Below, in pieces: positions 47,063 through 58,811 of a stretch of DNA of 64,000 nt. The notes under the pieces were generated by a model. That model was not told where the DNA came from and searched no databases. It saw only the letters and a program-made list of their open reading frames with translations. Source of the stretch: Imbricaverruca yamaguchii (lineage: Eukaryota; Arthropoda; Thecostraca; Neoverrucidae); contig JAOTOL010001568.1 of assembly GCA_034440575.1 (NCBI GenBank), positions 406,001-470,000 on the forward strand, given 5' to 3'. A program made the translations under genes and the position numbers. The first letter of the stretch is position 1. Each line of letters begins with the position of its first letter.

Positions 47063-49864
47063 CGGCACCGGCTCACCGGCAGGAATGACGCGCGTCCAAA
47101 GGAGTCGGAGACTGCGTGGCGAGGGGTGCGTCCCTCTCAGTCCTGTTGATGACGACGGCTTTAGTCACGCACAGACGGCAAAGGCGCCGCCATAATCGCC
47201 GCTCACGCTCGCAGCGGTGCGTGAATGGCAGTTGAGCTATGCGGTAGTCTTAAGTACTCAGCTTTCCTGATGAGATGGAAATGGAACTCTTTTTTGTAGG
47301 CTATGCGAAATGCATGGTGTTGACTGGTCTTAGAAAAGGCACGTACAAAGGACAAGATGATAAAAGCCATCCTTGGATTCTCATGATACAGTTTCATGGA
47401 AATCTGGATCGCAACAAAGTAATTCTGGCAGCTACACGGTTGGTTTGGCCCAGAACCGAAGGCACCTTCGCGTGGGCTGACCAGCGTTCCACAAAGGTAT
47501 CTGGCTACGCTTCACGATTTGAAGCCTTCTCATGATTCTCACGAATCAGCTTCATAAAGATATGCACTTGATAACTATTTACGTACAACTACTTGTACTG
47601 TCAGCTGGTCTGGAGCCGGAGATTCTCTATGAACTGGGTCTTAAATAGTTCATTCGATGAACTGGGCGTCTTAAATAGTCCGCTACCATTGCCTGGTAAG
47701 TTAGGGCTTCGAGTATTTATGGGCCATGGCAATACCGATATCACGTGTTCACATGTGACCGATGCCTAGGTTGCGATTTGTGTGTGACGTTGTCATGCCA
47801 TTAATTTTCTTTTATCGACTGCACAATTGGATGCGGGTTCACCTGAAGGGCGGCATATGTGATGGAACAGGCTAGGGGCCTTCATGGATATGACACTGCA
47901 GCAGCTAGGGTTCGCCTGGCATCATTCGCACCTGATGTGACTCAGTATGCTATTGACCGTTCAAGGCGGAAGAGTTGCCACCTATCGGCAGAGACGTTAA
48001 ACTACTGTGTGTCATATAAAGGTGTGACGCATCTGGCGTGCTACCAAAAAACGACGTGAAAACAAGAATGCAAACAATACAGAATGACATCCATGCATTA
48101 TATTTGTATACTGCTGACTGATCCTCATTACACTCCAATGTGCACAAGTACCTGGTCACTCTTTACCACTGCTATTTCATCCAGATTTTCATACTTCTCT
48201 GCCTAAGTTCTCAGTGGAAAATGATCAGTGTAAATCCACATAAGGGTGAAATTCAGTCCAAAGCGCAGGGTAAATATCAATATAATCATCAAAATACATT
48301 ACCAGTGAATGCACATGCAGCTGGCTGCATTATTTGTTTTTAAGTAACAGTGTTGTGATTAGGAACTACCTCCACAAAATGTGCGAAATTAGGTATCTCA
48401 GAACAAAGGAAAAAGGTACAAGTGTGAATATGCTGCTCGATCAAAATTGTGTTTAAAGAACTTATGTCATGCTAAGGGACAGCATTTCCATGACAAATTT
48501 GGACATCCTGCTGGACTCATTTCGACATCTCACACCTAACGAAAAGCCATTATTTTGGCTCTGCTTAGCATTCGGAGTAAACAAATCCATGAAAGCAACG
48601 CAGTTCAATCAGATATTCGCAACATCAATAATTCCACAAGGCTTTCACATTTGCATGATGAGGCTACGCATATATGGAATTTCTGATTTCATCATTGGTC
48701 AGAGCCTTCTGGGTTTATGCCCTGCTAATGCTAATTTGCCATTTCAATATTCGATCTGTACACTTCTGCCAATCATAACAATCACTCAATCCTTCATTTT
48801 CTTCACCTGTTTAGGTAGAGCAGCAGGGCAATGCAATGCTTGCAGCTTTATGAGAAGCCAGCTTTGCATGAGCACTGAACCCAGAATCTCCCACACTCCA
48901 CCACAGCATGCAGCTCATGGAGCTTCTCGCGTAGGTGGCTAGTTTGTATGCAATGCCTCCACCATAACCTTGGCTGGTTCTTTCCAAATCTTACTACAAG
49001 AAATCATGTATTCTGCATATAGTACAGGTTCGCCCTCGATGGCACCACGGTTTTTATCTCAGGTACGCATATTTTTCATCTGCCACATAGCCGCCATCTT
49101 GACATTTTGCACTGCCATCTAGCGGCAGGTTGAACGGTGAATAGTCTCGGGTCATAGCACACCCGGAATCATATTTCATGTGAGGGTATTATAGTGAGTG
49201 GTAGGTGATAACCTTCGAAGAACATTATCACTATGTTTGTCAGCTTAAATGACCCGCGAGCGTCAGACTGGTAGCAGGGTCGGAGCTTGTAAAAAAAAGT
49301 GTAGGTAGGGCTCAATGCATAGAAACAAATAGGAGGATACGAATCGGTCGAGAAGGCACTCCATTGGGTCCCATGCTGAAATCCGAAATTATTTGTGGAT
49401 GAGCGGGGGAGTGGGACGCTTGAGCTCTCCCCGTGACACCATTGGTATATTATTTGTTTAGAGTCAGGACATCATTTTCACAGATTGGCTCCGAATAGTG
49501 GATGCCGATCTCTCAACGCCTCACTGAATATCTTGTGCGTGTCGGTAAGCGAAGCACTGTTCATGGCCATCACTAGTCTGCCGTTGTTTTCGTTTTGTTG
49601 TGTATTTTGGCACATCTCCTGGGAGGTTTGTCGTCGCCACCCCCACTGCGTCAGCATCACCGCAGTAACTGGGATGTTTGTGGTTCCGTAAGTATCGGAT
49701 GGGTTACTCCGTGTGAGGTGTTTGACTTTCGTATATCAGTGAGACCCATCCACCGTACCGCCGGAGCTGTGATTCGTGCTGCAGCGAGGGCAACACTTTC
49801 CCTTCCCCCTCACTCTCCCCTCCTCCGACGTTAGAGAACAACCCTGCGCCGGGCTGGTGACGCC
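47063..49864. other. 2.8 kb unique sequence, no gene recognised
   Basis: AT-rich single-copy DNA. A short direct duplication, gaactggg(cg)tcttaaatagt, lies at 47629-47679. An open frame of 157 codons at 48469-48942 has a hydrophobic stretch but no recognised motif, and I do not call it a gene. Confidence 0.5.
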
Positions 49865-50140
49865 CCGTGCCGCGGCGGGGCACCTCACCACGTGCCGCGG
49901 GGCACCTCATTACGAGCCGCGGGTGGGCACCTCACCACGTGCCGCGGTGGAGCACCTCGCCACGTGCCGCGGTGGAGCACCTCACCACGTGCCGCGGGGC
50001 ACCTCACCACATGCCGCGGGGCACCCCACTACGAGCCACGGGGCATCTCACTACGAGCTGCAGCGGGGCACCTCATTACGAGCCGCGGGTGGGCACCTCA
50101 TCACGTGCCGCGGTGGGGCACCTCACCACGTGCCGAGGCG
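49865..50140. repeat. minisatellite of about 18-26 bp (CACGTGCCGCGG)
   Basis: About twelve copies of a variable unit, cacctcaccacgtgccgcgg plus ggg or tgga. cacctcattacgagccgcgg variants alternate in blocks, and the 49897-49960 and 50070-50130 blocks are near repeats of each other. Confidence 0.9.
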
Positions 50141-50337
50141 AGACTCCTCGCTGCTGCGGAGGCTGGTGAGAGATGGTGCCGGCGGCGCCTCATCTGCATA
50201 CATTACTGTCGCCCCACCTGGCGCCTGGTGTGCACGCTGGGTGCGGGCGGTGCGGCGGGCCGTGTAGGGCCGGCTGGGCACCGGCCGGTACGGTACACAC
50301 CGGCCGGCTGGAGGGGTGTACCTGCCCTCGCCCGCTG
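50141..50337. other. GC-rich spacer
   Basis: Single-copy GC-rich sequence between the CACGTGCCGCGG array and the CCGCCCG tract. Confidence 0.5.
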
Positions 50338-50612
50338 TCCGCCGCGGCCCCCCCCCCCCCCCCCCCCCCGCCCGCCCCCCCCCGCCGCCGGCCGCCCGCC
50401 GCCCGCCGCCCGCCGCCCGCCGCCCGCCGCCCGCCGCGCCGCCCGCCGCCCGCCGCCCGCCCCCGCCGCCCGCCGCCCCCCCGCCGCCCGCCGCCCCCGC
50501 CCGCCGCCGCCCCGCCCCGCCGGCCGCCGCCCGCCGCCGCCCCGCCGCCCGCCGCCGCCGCCGCGGCGCCGGCCGCCGCCCGCCGGCCGCCGCCCGCCGG
50601 CCGCCGCCAGAC
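50338..50612. repeat. extreme C/G tract, (CCGCCCG)n-like
   Basis: About 275 bases consisting only of C and G: a C run interrupted by single Gs, then a 7-bp ccgcccg-like repeat with accn interruptions absent. The minus strand is rich in GGG/GGCGG and could form G-quadruplexes. Confidence 0.95.
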
Positions 50613-50699
50613 TCACCCCGACGCTGCCGTGCTCCCCACTCCGCTAATCCTATTTGTGCCGCCTGTGGGAGCGATAAAGCCGGCTGGCCAGAAAATAGC

Positions 50700-50915
50700 G
50701 CCGCCTCGGTCCGCTGCTAGCCTTGTGACACTGACTGACACCAAACTCACGTGCCGCCGCCTCGTTCAGCTGCTAGTCTTGTGACACTGACTGACACCAA
50801 ACTCTCGTGCCGCCGCCTCGGTCGACCGGCAGTCTTGTGACACCGACTGACACCAATATCACGCGCCGCCGCCTCGGTCGGACGCCAGTCTTGTGACACT
50901 GACTGACACTGAGCT
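50700..50915. repeat. 56-bp minisatellite
   Basis: Four copies of a 56-bp unit with gccgccgcctcggtc, tagtcttgtgacactgactg and acaccaaactcacgt. The copies diverge at the c/t after gctg and at tcg/tta. Confidence 0.9.
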
Positions 50916-51487
50916 CGCGTGCTGCTGGCTGTACATGTCTTGCCAGTGTAACAGTTGTCGTGTAATGATGCGAGACGTATCTGGGAACAAGGCCATTTAT
51001 CCAAGCTTGGGATTGACAAAATTCGGTCTAAGCCCTCTTACGAACATGACGATTTTATAAATTACTCAGCTGTTTTACTTGGATTTCTTTTTCTTCGTAA
51101 ATGAGTTGTTTGCGATCACCATACAGAAGCTTATGCCTTTTGTATGGTGATAACCATTCTGAACTAAGCAACTTTTCATAATCGTGCAGGTGTTCTTAAG
51201 TTGGTTACCAAACTGAAGCAAGTATTTCATCTGTTTGTGTTTGTTTTCGGAGAATTACCCACCCATGCTGCATAGTTACCAGCCCGTGCCCGCCGTGCTC
51301 CGAGCCCCCCCCCCCCACCCCTCCACCCCGAGTCGGTAGCTGCAGGAGCCAATGTGCCGCCGGCACCGGCCCGGCCTGGTCAGCGCATGTTGTTGTTGTG
51401 GGGATAATTTGAGGGCCTTCTTTACGTGTCACCGCGTCGCTGTCGGCTCTCATCGCAGCACCTCTGGCTTCCGTCTCTATCGGCTCT
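50916..51487. other. unique sequence with a hairpin
   Basis: ATCACCATACA (51115-51125) and TGTATGGTGAT (51141-51151) form an 11-bp perfect stem with a 15-nt loop. Otherwise single-copy. Confidence 0.6.
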
Positions 51488-51722
51488 CATCTGTCTGTCT
51501 GATAAGACAGACAGATGTATGTCATCTGTCTGTCTGTATGTGCCTGTCTGTGTCTGTCTGTGTCTATGTATCTGTTCGTCTGTGTCTGTCGTTGTGTCTG
51601 TTTCTGTGTATGTGTGTGTGTCTGTGCCTCTGCCTGTGTCTGTGTCTGTGTCTGTGTCTGTGTCTGTATCTGTATCTGTATTTGTGTCTGTGTCTGTCTG
51701 TGTCGGTCTGTCTGTGTGTAAA
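51488..51722. repeat. (TGTC/TGTG)n simple repeat starting with a hairpin
   Basis: The tract opens with a perfect 13-bp inverted repeat, CATCTGTCTGTCT (51488-51500), loop GATA, then AGACAGACAGATG (51505-51517). It continues as tgtctgtg/tgtctgta hexamer-octamer repeats to 51722. Confidence 0.93.
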
Positions 51723-51867
51723 ATAAATTTAATCCAAGTGCTTGCTTGGGTGGTTTTATGAACCAGGGTCTACTGCTAAGTAGAGCTTGTTGCGTGAACA
51801 CTGGGCCCACCACCCGATCCATTATTTCCAGTTCAACGGCAGAATTTTGACCGAAAGTTTAATCGGG

Positions 51868-52008
51868 TCCTTATCGGGTTAGGTACCAACTGACACTCCC
51901 AGCCGGGGGCAAAATGCGAGCGCGCGTAGCGACTCGAACCCCGTGGTGCCAGAACAGGAGAGGCCAGTGCAAGCAAGCGTTCTGACAAACTGAGCTATCG
52001 GGGTGCCT
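51868..52008 (-). mobile_element. tRNA-derived SINE, second family
   Basis: On the minus strand the head reads caccccgatagctcagtttg, a good tRNA D-arm/A-box, with GGTTCGAGTCG as B-box (10 of 11). The distance between boxes is longer than in a tRNA, so this is not a plain tRNA gene. The body continues through gcccccggctgggagtgtca to a ggtacctaacccgataagga end. No second copy is seen in this window. Confidence 0.65.
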
Positions 52009-52582
52009 CTGTCTCCGTGTCTCTGCCTCTGTCTCTCTGTACCTTGTCTCTTTGTATCTATATCTGTATTTGTCTGTCTTCGTCTCGTCCTCTGATACTG
52101 AGCTCCCAGGTTTCTCCGTGGGGAAATGTTTTTTCTTCTGTTTTTCGTTTGGTATCTGTGTTGAAAGATCGGTTCTGATCCACACTGCCCTCCATAGCCA
52201 CTGATTGCACTGTCCCCCATGTTTTGTTCTTAGTCCGGTGTCGTTTCCTCAGTGTTCAGTGATGTGCTGGGTAGGTCACATCATCGACCTTAGTACCAGC
52301 CACATTAGTCGTTCTCCGAATTAGTGTCACCCAATGACTCTCTCACACACACACACCCACATACATGCATCTGGTCCCCGTCCTAGTCTGCTTTCCCCTG
52401 TCCCGTCTTTTCATCAGTGGTAAGGCTGCCCCTGCTGGCATTGCAAAAAAGGCCGGCCCACCGTCTGCCCGACCACTGGCAATCATTGGTATTCATGAGC
52501 CCACTTCTACGCTTTGTAAGTGGATTATGCGAATGTCAGGGTTGTATTAGGCTGTTTTTGGCGTTTTCTCTTCTCGGAATAG
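52009..52582. other. unique sequence with a short (CA)n
   Basis: A pyrimidine-rich tctctgtgtctctg stretch near 52005-52060 and a short CA run at 52345-52357. No gene recognised. Confidence 0.5.
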
Positions 52583-52665
52583 CTGTCCGGGGCGCCGCTG
52601 TTGCGGCCTTAGACTGGCCGATATACATTGACCGTCTTGGACGCCGCTGCCGCGGTCCGAGATTG
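52583..52665. repeat. 31-bp minisatellite, left part
   Basis: Two to three diverged units of gccgctgccgcggtccgaga ttgaccgacac type. This is the degenerate left edge of the array that resumes at 53047 after an inserted element. Confidence 0.82.
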
Positions 52666-52673
52666 ACCGACAC

Positions 52674-53038
52674 CAGTGGCGCATCGGGGGGGGCAGGGGG
52701 CCCGGCCCCCCATGAGACCAAAGTGCCCTTTTAGCCAAGTACCCTTTTGACCGAAAAGTGCCCTCTTGGCCAGAATGTTCCAAATTTAGCCCAAAAATCA
52801 CCTGCCTTATGTGCTCCGCCGGTGCCGAAGGTGCCCTTTGGGCACAAAACTGCCCTTTTGGCCTAAAAGTACATTCCCCTGTGCCCTTCCCTGTCCTATG
52901 CGTCATGGAAAATTCACGCCCCCTTCCACGGTCAACAAGCCTTCCAGTGTGCCTCGGGCCGCAAAGTGCCCTTTTGGAGCCGGTCAAGTGCCCTTTTCGG
53001 TTCGGGCCCCTCATGGAAAAATCCTGTGTGCACGCCTG
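52674..53038 (+). mobile_element. hAT-like non-autonomous element inserted in a minisatellite
   Basis: A 365-bp segment that interrupts the 31-bp array. It begins CAGTGGCGCATCGGGGGG and ends AAAATCCTGTGTGCACGCCTG, so the termini are imperfect inverted repeats (CAGTGGCGCA / CAGGCGTGCA). ACCGACAC precedes (52666-52673) and follows it (53039-53046), an 8-bp duplication as expected for hAT. The interior is a degenerate series of aaagtgcccttttggcc. The host array also contains ccgacac, so part of the duplication could come from array periodicity. Confidence 0.7.
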
Positions 53039-53046
53039 ACCGACAC

Positions 53047-53400
53047 ACTTCCGCCACGGTCCAAGACTGGCCAACACACCGCTGCCACAGTCCAAGACTG
53101 GCCGACACACCGCTGCCACGGTCCAAGACTGGCTGACACACCGCCGCCACGGTCCAAGACTGGCCGACACACCGCTGCCACGGTCCAAGACTGGCCGACA
53201 CACCTGCCACGGAGTGGCCGACACACCGCCGCCACGGTCAGACTGGCTACCCTGCCCGGTCCATGCCCACTGCCACGGTCCAAGACTGGCCGACACACCG
53301 CTGCCACGGTCCAAGACTGGCTGACATACCGCCGCCACGGTCCAAGACTGGCCGATCCACATCGGCCGTCCAGGACACCGCTGCCGCAGTCTAAGATTGA
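53047..53400. repeat. 31-bp minisatellite, right part
   Basis: About eleven copies of a 31-bp unit, cgctgccacggtccaagact plus ggccgacacac. Alternating cgctg and cgccg starts are seen. Units near 53205-53260 are truncated. The last units decay to the ccgcagtctaagattgaccg form that matches the left edge at 52640. Confidence 0.93.
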
Positions 53401-55104
53401 CCGTCATTGACTTACCTCGGTGGCCAACGTGGTTCGAGAAATTGTACCAAAACTACCAACTTAATTGTTGTGTAACATTGCATTATGCACAAGTTTCAAC
53501 CCTTACCGCTAACTATAACAAGCCACTTTCGCAGATGAGAGCGACGAGGCAGGTGCTAGTATTGATATTTTTGTGGATAGATATAATTCCCTGCTGAAGT
53601 GACAATAGTAGTATTCATGTGCTAAAGAACATTGTATCTAGGAACGTGAAAGGAGATTTCCGTTGGATTTATAGCATGACATACGCTAATGAATCAGGGG
53701 AAGGATACGTTCCAAACACATGCCAGTGGGATGTTTTGTTGCCCTCGTATTTTTCCAACCACTCGACAAATTCCGTTCACTTAAAAGGCAAAGTAAAAAG
53801 CTCAGAGTTTTAGTGAGGATACATTATGTTGTTGACCTTGAGGTCACTGATAACAACCATGCAATGCTGATGAAGTAGAAGTGTTTCGACATCGTGAACC
53901 CACATTGCCATCTTCAATTTATAGGTTTCAACATGAAATCTGGAAGGTATCCATGGGAGAGAGTACTATTGGATCAGCGAAATCATGTGGGATGCCTGGT
54001 GATTTGTTCCAGTCGCCATGGCTGTGCAGGTAAAGGTCCTGCGATAGTAGAGCTTGGAGCAATATTGTGAACTGCATTAGCTGCTTGACATACTTTCGGT
54101 CGCTTGAGTCCGCATTAAAGCTGGACATTATTGGGATTTGGAGAATATTTGAGGCATCCAACCGCCAGGAAGATTGCGACGCCGCATGCGGGCCTCAATC
54201 ACATTTGGAAGCTGGAGGAGCCCACTAAAATTCCTCCGATGCCCAATTGATTTCGGATTTCACAATACATTGAACAATACAGCATTGGAAAAATAGCAAT
54301 TATAGCATAGCCACCTCCCTCTCCATCTTTTCCACCGAATGCTTTTATCCATTGGTCCTGTCATGCCCGGACGAAAATATATCTCCATGAGGTATCATTG
54401 CTTGTTAACCCCCTCAACACAGGAGTTCGGCATTTACTCTATGACATTTCGTGGTGAATATTGAGTATAAAATGAGTGCTGGCTTAACGAGATTCCTCAG
54501 CCATTGAGTGGGGTCCCCAATCAGAGTGTGTGCGCTCTACATCTAGTCGCATATTATGATGTGATCTGCTACACCACTCCAGCGATCGGCACACCCTTCG
54601 TCCGACATGTTACATGCTTAATTTCAATTCTCGTCCGGCTTATTTCATCCCTCCTCCGATTGCTTCAGCCGTCGTTCGGCCTGCTACACCCCTCCCTCGT
54701 CCGGCCCGCTACGTCACTCACTAGCCACGTTCAGACCTGGCCCCACTTCCATGGCTGCTTCCCCCCTGGGCAGGTGAGGGCGTGCCGCCGGTCGTGCTGC
54801 CATACAGTGACAGCCGCCGTCACCTCTGTAGAGTCGGACCCCCACCGACTAACCACCCGGAGTCGTACAACTAACTAACGACAAAAAACTCGAATGTCCG
54901 GTCGTCTGAAGGTGTCTGGCCGTCTGTAATCGGCACCTTGAAACAAGCGCAGGTCTCAAACAAACGGCTGACCCAAACAAAAAAGACATGACAAACGACC
55001 CATATTGTCAAGGACGGAAGATAGCTAGTCTTGCCGTCAAGGATCATGCACCTCACGACCCACTGTCCCGGAACACACTCTGTCCACTGTCCACTGTCCA
55101 CTGT
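53401..55104. other. 1.7 kb unique sequence, no gene recognised
   Basis: AT-rich single-copy DNA. Weak cgtccggc / gctacacc iterations lie around 54595-54720, and a tgtccactgtccactgtcc run at 55080-55103 adjoins the LINE truncation point. Confidence 0.5.
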
Positions 55105-58100
55105 CCCGGACACTCGTGAACGCATTATTCAACACCTTTTAGACACGCACAATTTGGTATTACTGAACACTGGAGAGCCAACTTTTTTCATCTCGGACAA
55201 CACAGAAACTCCAATAGATTTAACGATTTGTTCTCCGGCTCTAGCCAACGACTTTGATTGGACGGTGGACGCCGACATTCACGATAGTGATCATTATCCA
55301 ATAAAGTTAACATCAACATTTTCGAATGCGTCTGATACCACACCAAGTTTTATCCCACGTTGGAAAATTTCGAAAGCAGATGGGACCAAATTTCAGGAAC
55401 TTTCACATACTCAATACAACCCCAATATTTCTCCAGTCGAAAACATCGACTCGCTTACAAATACATTTTTCGAGTCAGACTCCACAACTATTCTACTTCC
55501 AAAACCATTCACAAAAAGGAAACTAGTACCTTGGTGGTGTCAAGAAATTTCCAAAGCCATTGCCGTTAGAAAAAGAGCATTTAGGAAGTATTTACGACAT
55601 CCCGATCAAGACAATTTAATCACCCGTAACCGTGAACGTGCGAGAACCCGCCGCATCATCCGCAATGCGAAGCGCCGTTCATGGTCCTCATATTTACAGC
55701 AGCTCACTTTTCAAACACCTTTAAGTAAAATATGGCAATTAATCCGACGTTTGGCCGGACGCTCCCCTTTTACATCTCTACTGGCCCTCAAAATACACAA
55801 TCTCACCATTACGGACCCACAAACCATAGTAAATACCATAGCTGATACAATAGCCCACGATAGCTCCGATGAGAACTACCGTCCACATTTCTTACAAAAT
55901 TCACAACACACTTTTCACATCAACCTCGACCTCTTTCATTCCTACAATAATGAGCGCTACAATGCTTCTTTTCATATTTCTGAACTAGAGAATGCCATTT
56001 CTTCCGCCGGGGCAGTTCAGTAGGGCCTGACAAATTACATTATTTCTTTCAACATTTATCTGACCACACCAAACAACGCATCTTATACAGATTTAACTCA
56101 TTATAGTCAAATCACATATTTCCTGAAACATGGAAAAAAGCTATCATCCCCATTCCAAAACCCGGCAAAGACCATAGTATCCCAAATAATGTTCGACCAA
56201 TTGCATTCACCAGTTGCTTATAAATTTTTTTGAACGAATAGTTACTAAAAGTCTGACTTGGCACCTGTACACAAATTCTCTACTATCTCCAATTCAGTGT
56301 GGTTTTCGACGAGGACGCAGCACAGTAGATCATCTAATTCGACTAGGAACTGACATTCGCCTAGGTTACAAAAAACATGAACACACAGTTGCAGTATTTT
56401 TAGACATAAGCAAGGCATACGATATGGTTTTCAAACCCGCATTACTATTAAAAATTCAACAATTCGGTATAAAAGGACATTTAGCACATTATTTAGTAGG
56501 CTTTTATCTGGTTTTCGACAATTCAGCATCAGGTGCCGGTCAACCATTTCCGATCCATATTTTCTCCAGAACGGCCTACCACAGGGAAGTTGTCTTTCAC
56601 CAGTACTATTTTATTTAACATTATCATCAATGATCTTTTCGATGACATGCCTCCATATCATATTCACTTTTGCAGATGATAACGCAATTTGGTGCTCCGG
56701 CAAAAATTATGAACATTGTTTATTTCCCTTACAAAACGCACTTGACAGATTACACGAATGGTCATTGAAGCACGGTTTATTTTTTTTTCGGCCACACAAT
56801 CTGCAACACAGATATTTAGTAAATCGACTCCCTGCCCAAACCCAGACACACCGCTTCACCTCGGGGGACAACCACATACCTTTTGCAACCTCACTTAAAT
56901 TTCTAGGCATAATTTTAGACCGCAGACTTTCAATGCATAAACACTTCGAACACATCTGTAACAAGTGTTTTCACCGACTCAATTTATTTCGATGTATCAC
57001 TTCTTCATCACCTGGAGTCGATCGCCATACACTTCTACTTCTCTACAGATCTTTAGTTCTACTCGTAATAGAATATGGATCCGTAGTATATGCCGGTGCC
57101 AGCACATCATCTTTAATGATTCTAGACATCATTGAAAACAAATTTCTCCGTATCGCACTGGGTGCAATGACTACTTCACCCATCAATTCTTTAGAAACCG
57201 AAGCAGGAATTCCTCCATTAGCTCTTCGACGAATGCAACAGACACTTAGGTATGCCTCAAAAATCCATTGTAACGAAAACCACCCAACACACACATCCTT
57301 ACACGTTCTTCCAAACATACATCATGATTATCTCGGTCCAGCGGAAAAGATGGCCTCCCTATAGCTTCTCGGATAAAAACATTTTCTACACGACTTCAAT
57401 ATAATATTCCACACATTACTGCTATTACTCCACCAACTACACCACCGTAGCAGGCGGCTCAACGGCACATATCTTACCTAACCAACACCCCAAAATCACA
57501 ACTTAGTCCAGAATATGCCAAACAAAAATTGCACCAGCTTCGGTCTCGATATCCCCAGGTTCCCTTCATCTTTACTGACGGATCTAAGGGTGCCAACACC
57601 ACAGGAAACGCCATTGTTTCAGGAACTCACACAGCACAACATCGTCCACCAAACGGAACTTCTATTTTCATCGCCGAATTACACGCCATTCGAATTGCCC
57701 TTCGTTATATTCATGATCGTTTCATTTGTCACCCACTGCGCAGTGTCGTTATTTGTTCTGACTCGAAATCTGTTCTTCAATCACTTTCTTCATTTTCTCT
57801 CCCACCATTGCCATATTTCCATCTACGACACACTTCAAACACTTGACGTGATGGGCGTGAAGGTCAGTTTCCTGTGGGTGCGCAGCCACTGCGGTATCCC
57901 AGGAAAAAACCGACAAACTAACAAAAGAATCATTACAACTCTCGAACATTACAGAACTTCCACCACATTTTGACGCCATTAAATCATCAATACAAGATAA
58001 AATTCGACATTTATGGACCCAAAACTGGACCCAAAACACAAATCACACACAATTACGAATGGTCAAACCTAATGTCGAACCGTGGCCATCATCTTTTTAA

Positions 58101-58490
58101 AAAACCGACACGAAGAACAAGTTCTATCACGTTTACGCATCGGTCATACTTTTCTCACTCATCGATATATTTACACAGCTTCACCTCGACCTTCATGCCC
58201 ATCATGCGACACCCATCTTACAATCACACATATACTCCTACATTGCCAAAAGTACCAGGACCCTCGAAGAACACTGACAAACTACTGCCGAACACCCAAC
58301 ATTGCCTTTTCTTTACCCATACTACTAGGAGACCACCACCTTTTCTAATGAAGTTACTTTGCATCTTTCTCCGACGAACAAACCTGCTACAGGAACTATA
58401 ATGTAACTTTTACAGCATAGTACTTTCATTTCACGGCACGAAATGGCCTGAGGAGGCCGAAATGCCTATTTTAATAAAACAAAGGTGTAT
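55105..58490 (+). mobile_element. 5'-truncated I/Nimb-like LINE (second family)
   Basis: A 3.4-kb copy beginning inside the endonuclease and running to a 3' end near ccgaaatgcctattttaata aaacaaagg. It lacks ORF1, the 5' UTR and the DFN part of the endonuclease. It is clearly AT-richer than the 36395 LINE and only distantly related in protein sequence, so it is a different family, not a copy of the first. No target-site duplication was identified. The 5' junction lies in a tgtccac repeat. Confidence 0.9.
55108..58346 (+). pseudogene. LINE ORF2 remnant: endonuclease C-terminus, RT, RNase H
   Basis: The frame enters at RERIIQHLLDTHNLVLLNTG. The endonuclease SDHYPI motif is near 55284. Reverse transcriptase blocks are IPIPKPGK (near 56147), RPIAFTSCL (stop just after, near 56220), GFRRGRSTVDHL (56305), FLDISKAYD (56397), NGLPQGSCLSPVLF (56568 onward) and FADDNAIWCS (56668-56698), whose catalytic DD is intact. 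RNase H has TDGS (57578), AELHAI (57674) and SDSKSV (57757), then SHCGIPG (57888) after a frameshift near 57845. The C-terminal Cys/His motif CPSCDTHLTITHILLHCQKY precedes the end at 58346. Stops or frame changes near 56020, 56220, 56515, 57364, 57845, 57910 and 58095 make it non-functional. Catalytic residues are better kept than in the 36395 LINE. Confidence 0.9.
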
Positions 58491-58491
58491 T

Positions 58492-58558
58492 GTGAATACG
58501 CAGCTTGTGATTTCAGTCACACCAAATTCGGTGTGAATACGCAGCTCGTGATGTCAGT
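58492..58558. repeat. 26-bp direct repeat at the LINE 3' end
   Basis: gtgaatacgcagcttgtgat continues for 26 bp (58492-58517) and recurs with two mismatches at 58533-58558, 41 bp later. It directly follows the LINE tail. Confidence 0.88.
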
Positions 58559-58811
58559 GAAGTTGGCATCTAACGTGGACACAATGGTGTTTATGCTCAT
58601 CACTAACCTTGTTTGGATGTCATTTTGGGATTAAATGTATTGTCATGTTTTGGCTGGTTGATACTTGTTCATGTTCACCAGTTTGCATGAACCAGCTACA
58701 GACACTGTTTACCGAGTTCAGTTTATGCGCCCCTGACATATAAATTTCGGCCAGATTCCATCATAGGGTGGCTGATGAATTTGGACCGTTTCGCCTATGT
58801 GCAAGAAATAC
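58559..58811. other. unique sequence
   Basis: No recognisable feature between the LINE tail and the 33-bp repeat carrying the MITE. Confidence 0.5.

Noticed and set aside
48469..48942. 157-codon frame as a membrane protein gene
   Set aside because: The hydrophobic stretch is compatible with AT-rich noncoding DNA. There is no homology I recognise, and no splice or promoter context can be argued.
50173..50784. Proline/arginine/alanine-rich frames over the C/G tract
   Set aside because: A sequence made only of C and G cannot contain a stop codon in any frame, so the open frames carry no information.
51935..52008. tRNA gene on the minus strand
   Set aside because: The region between A and B boxes is too long and the acceptor ends do not pair. 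A SINE head fits better.
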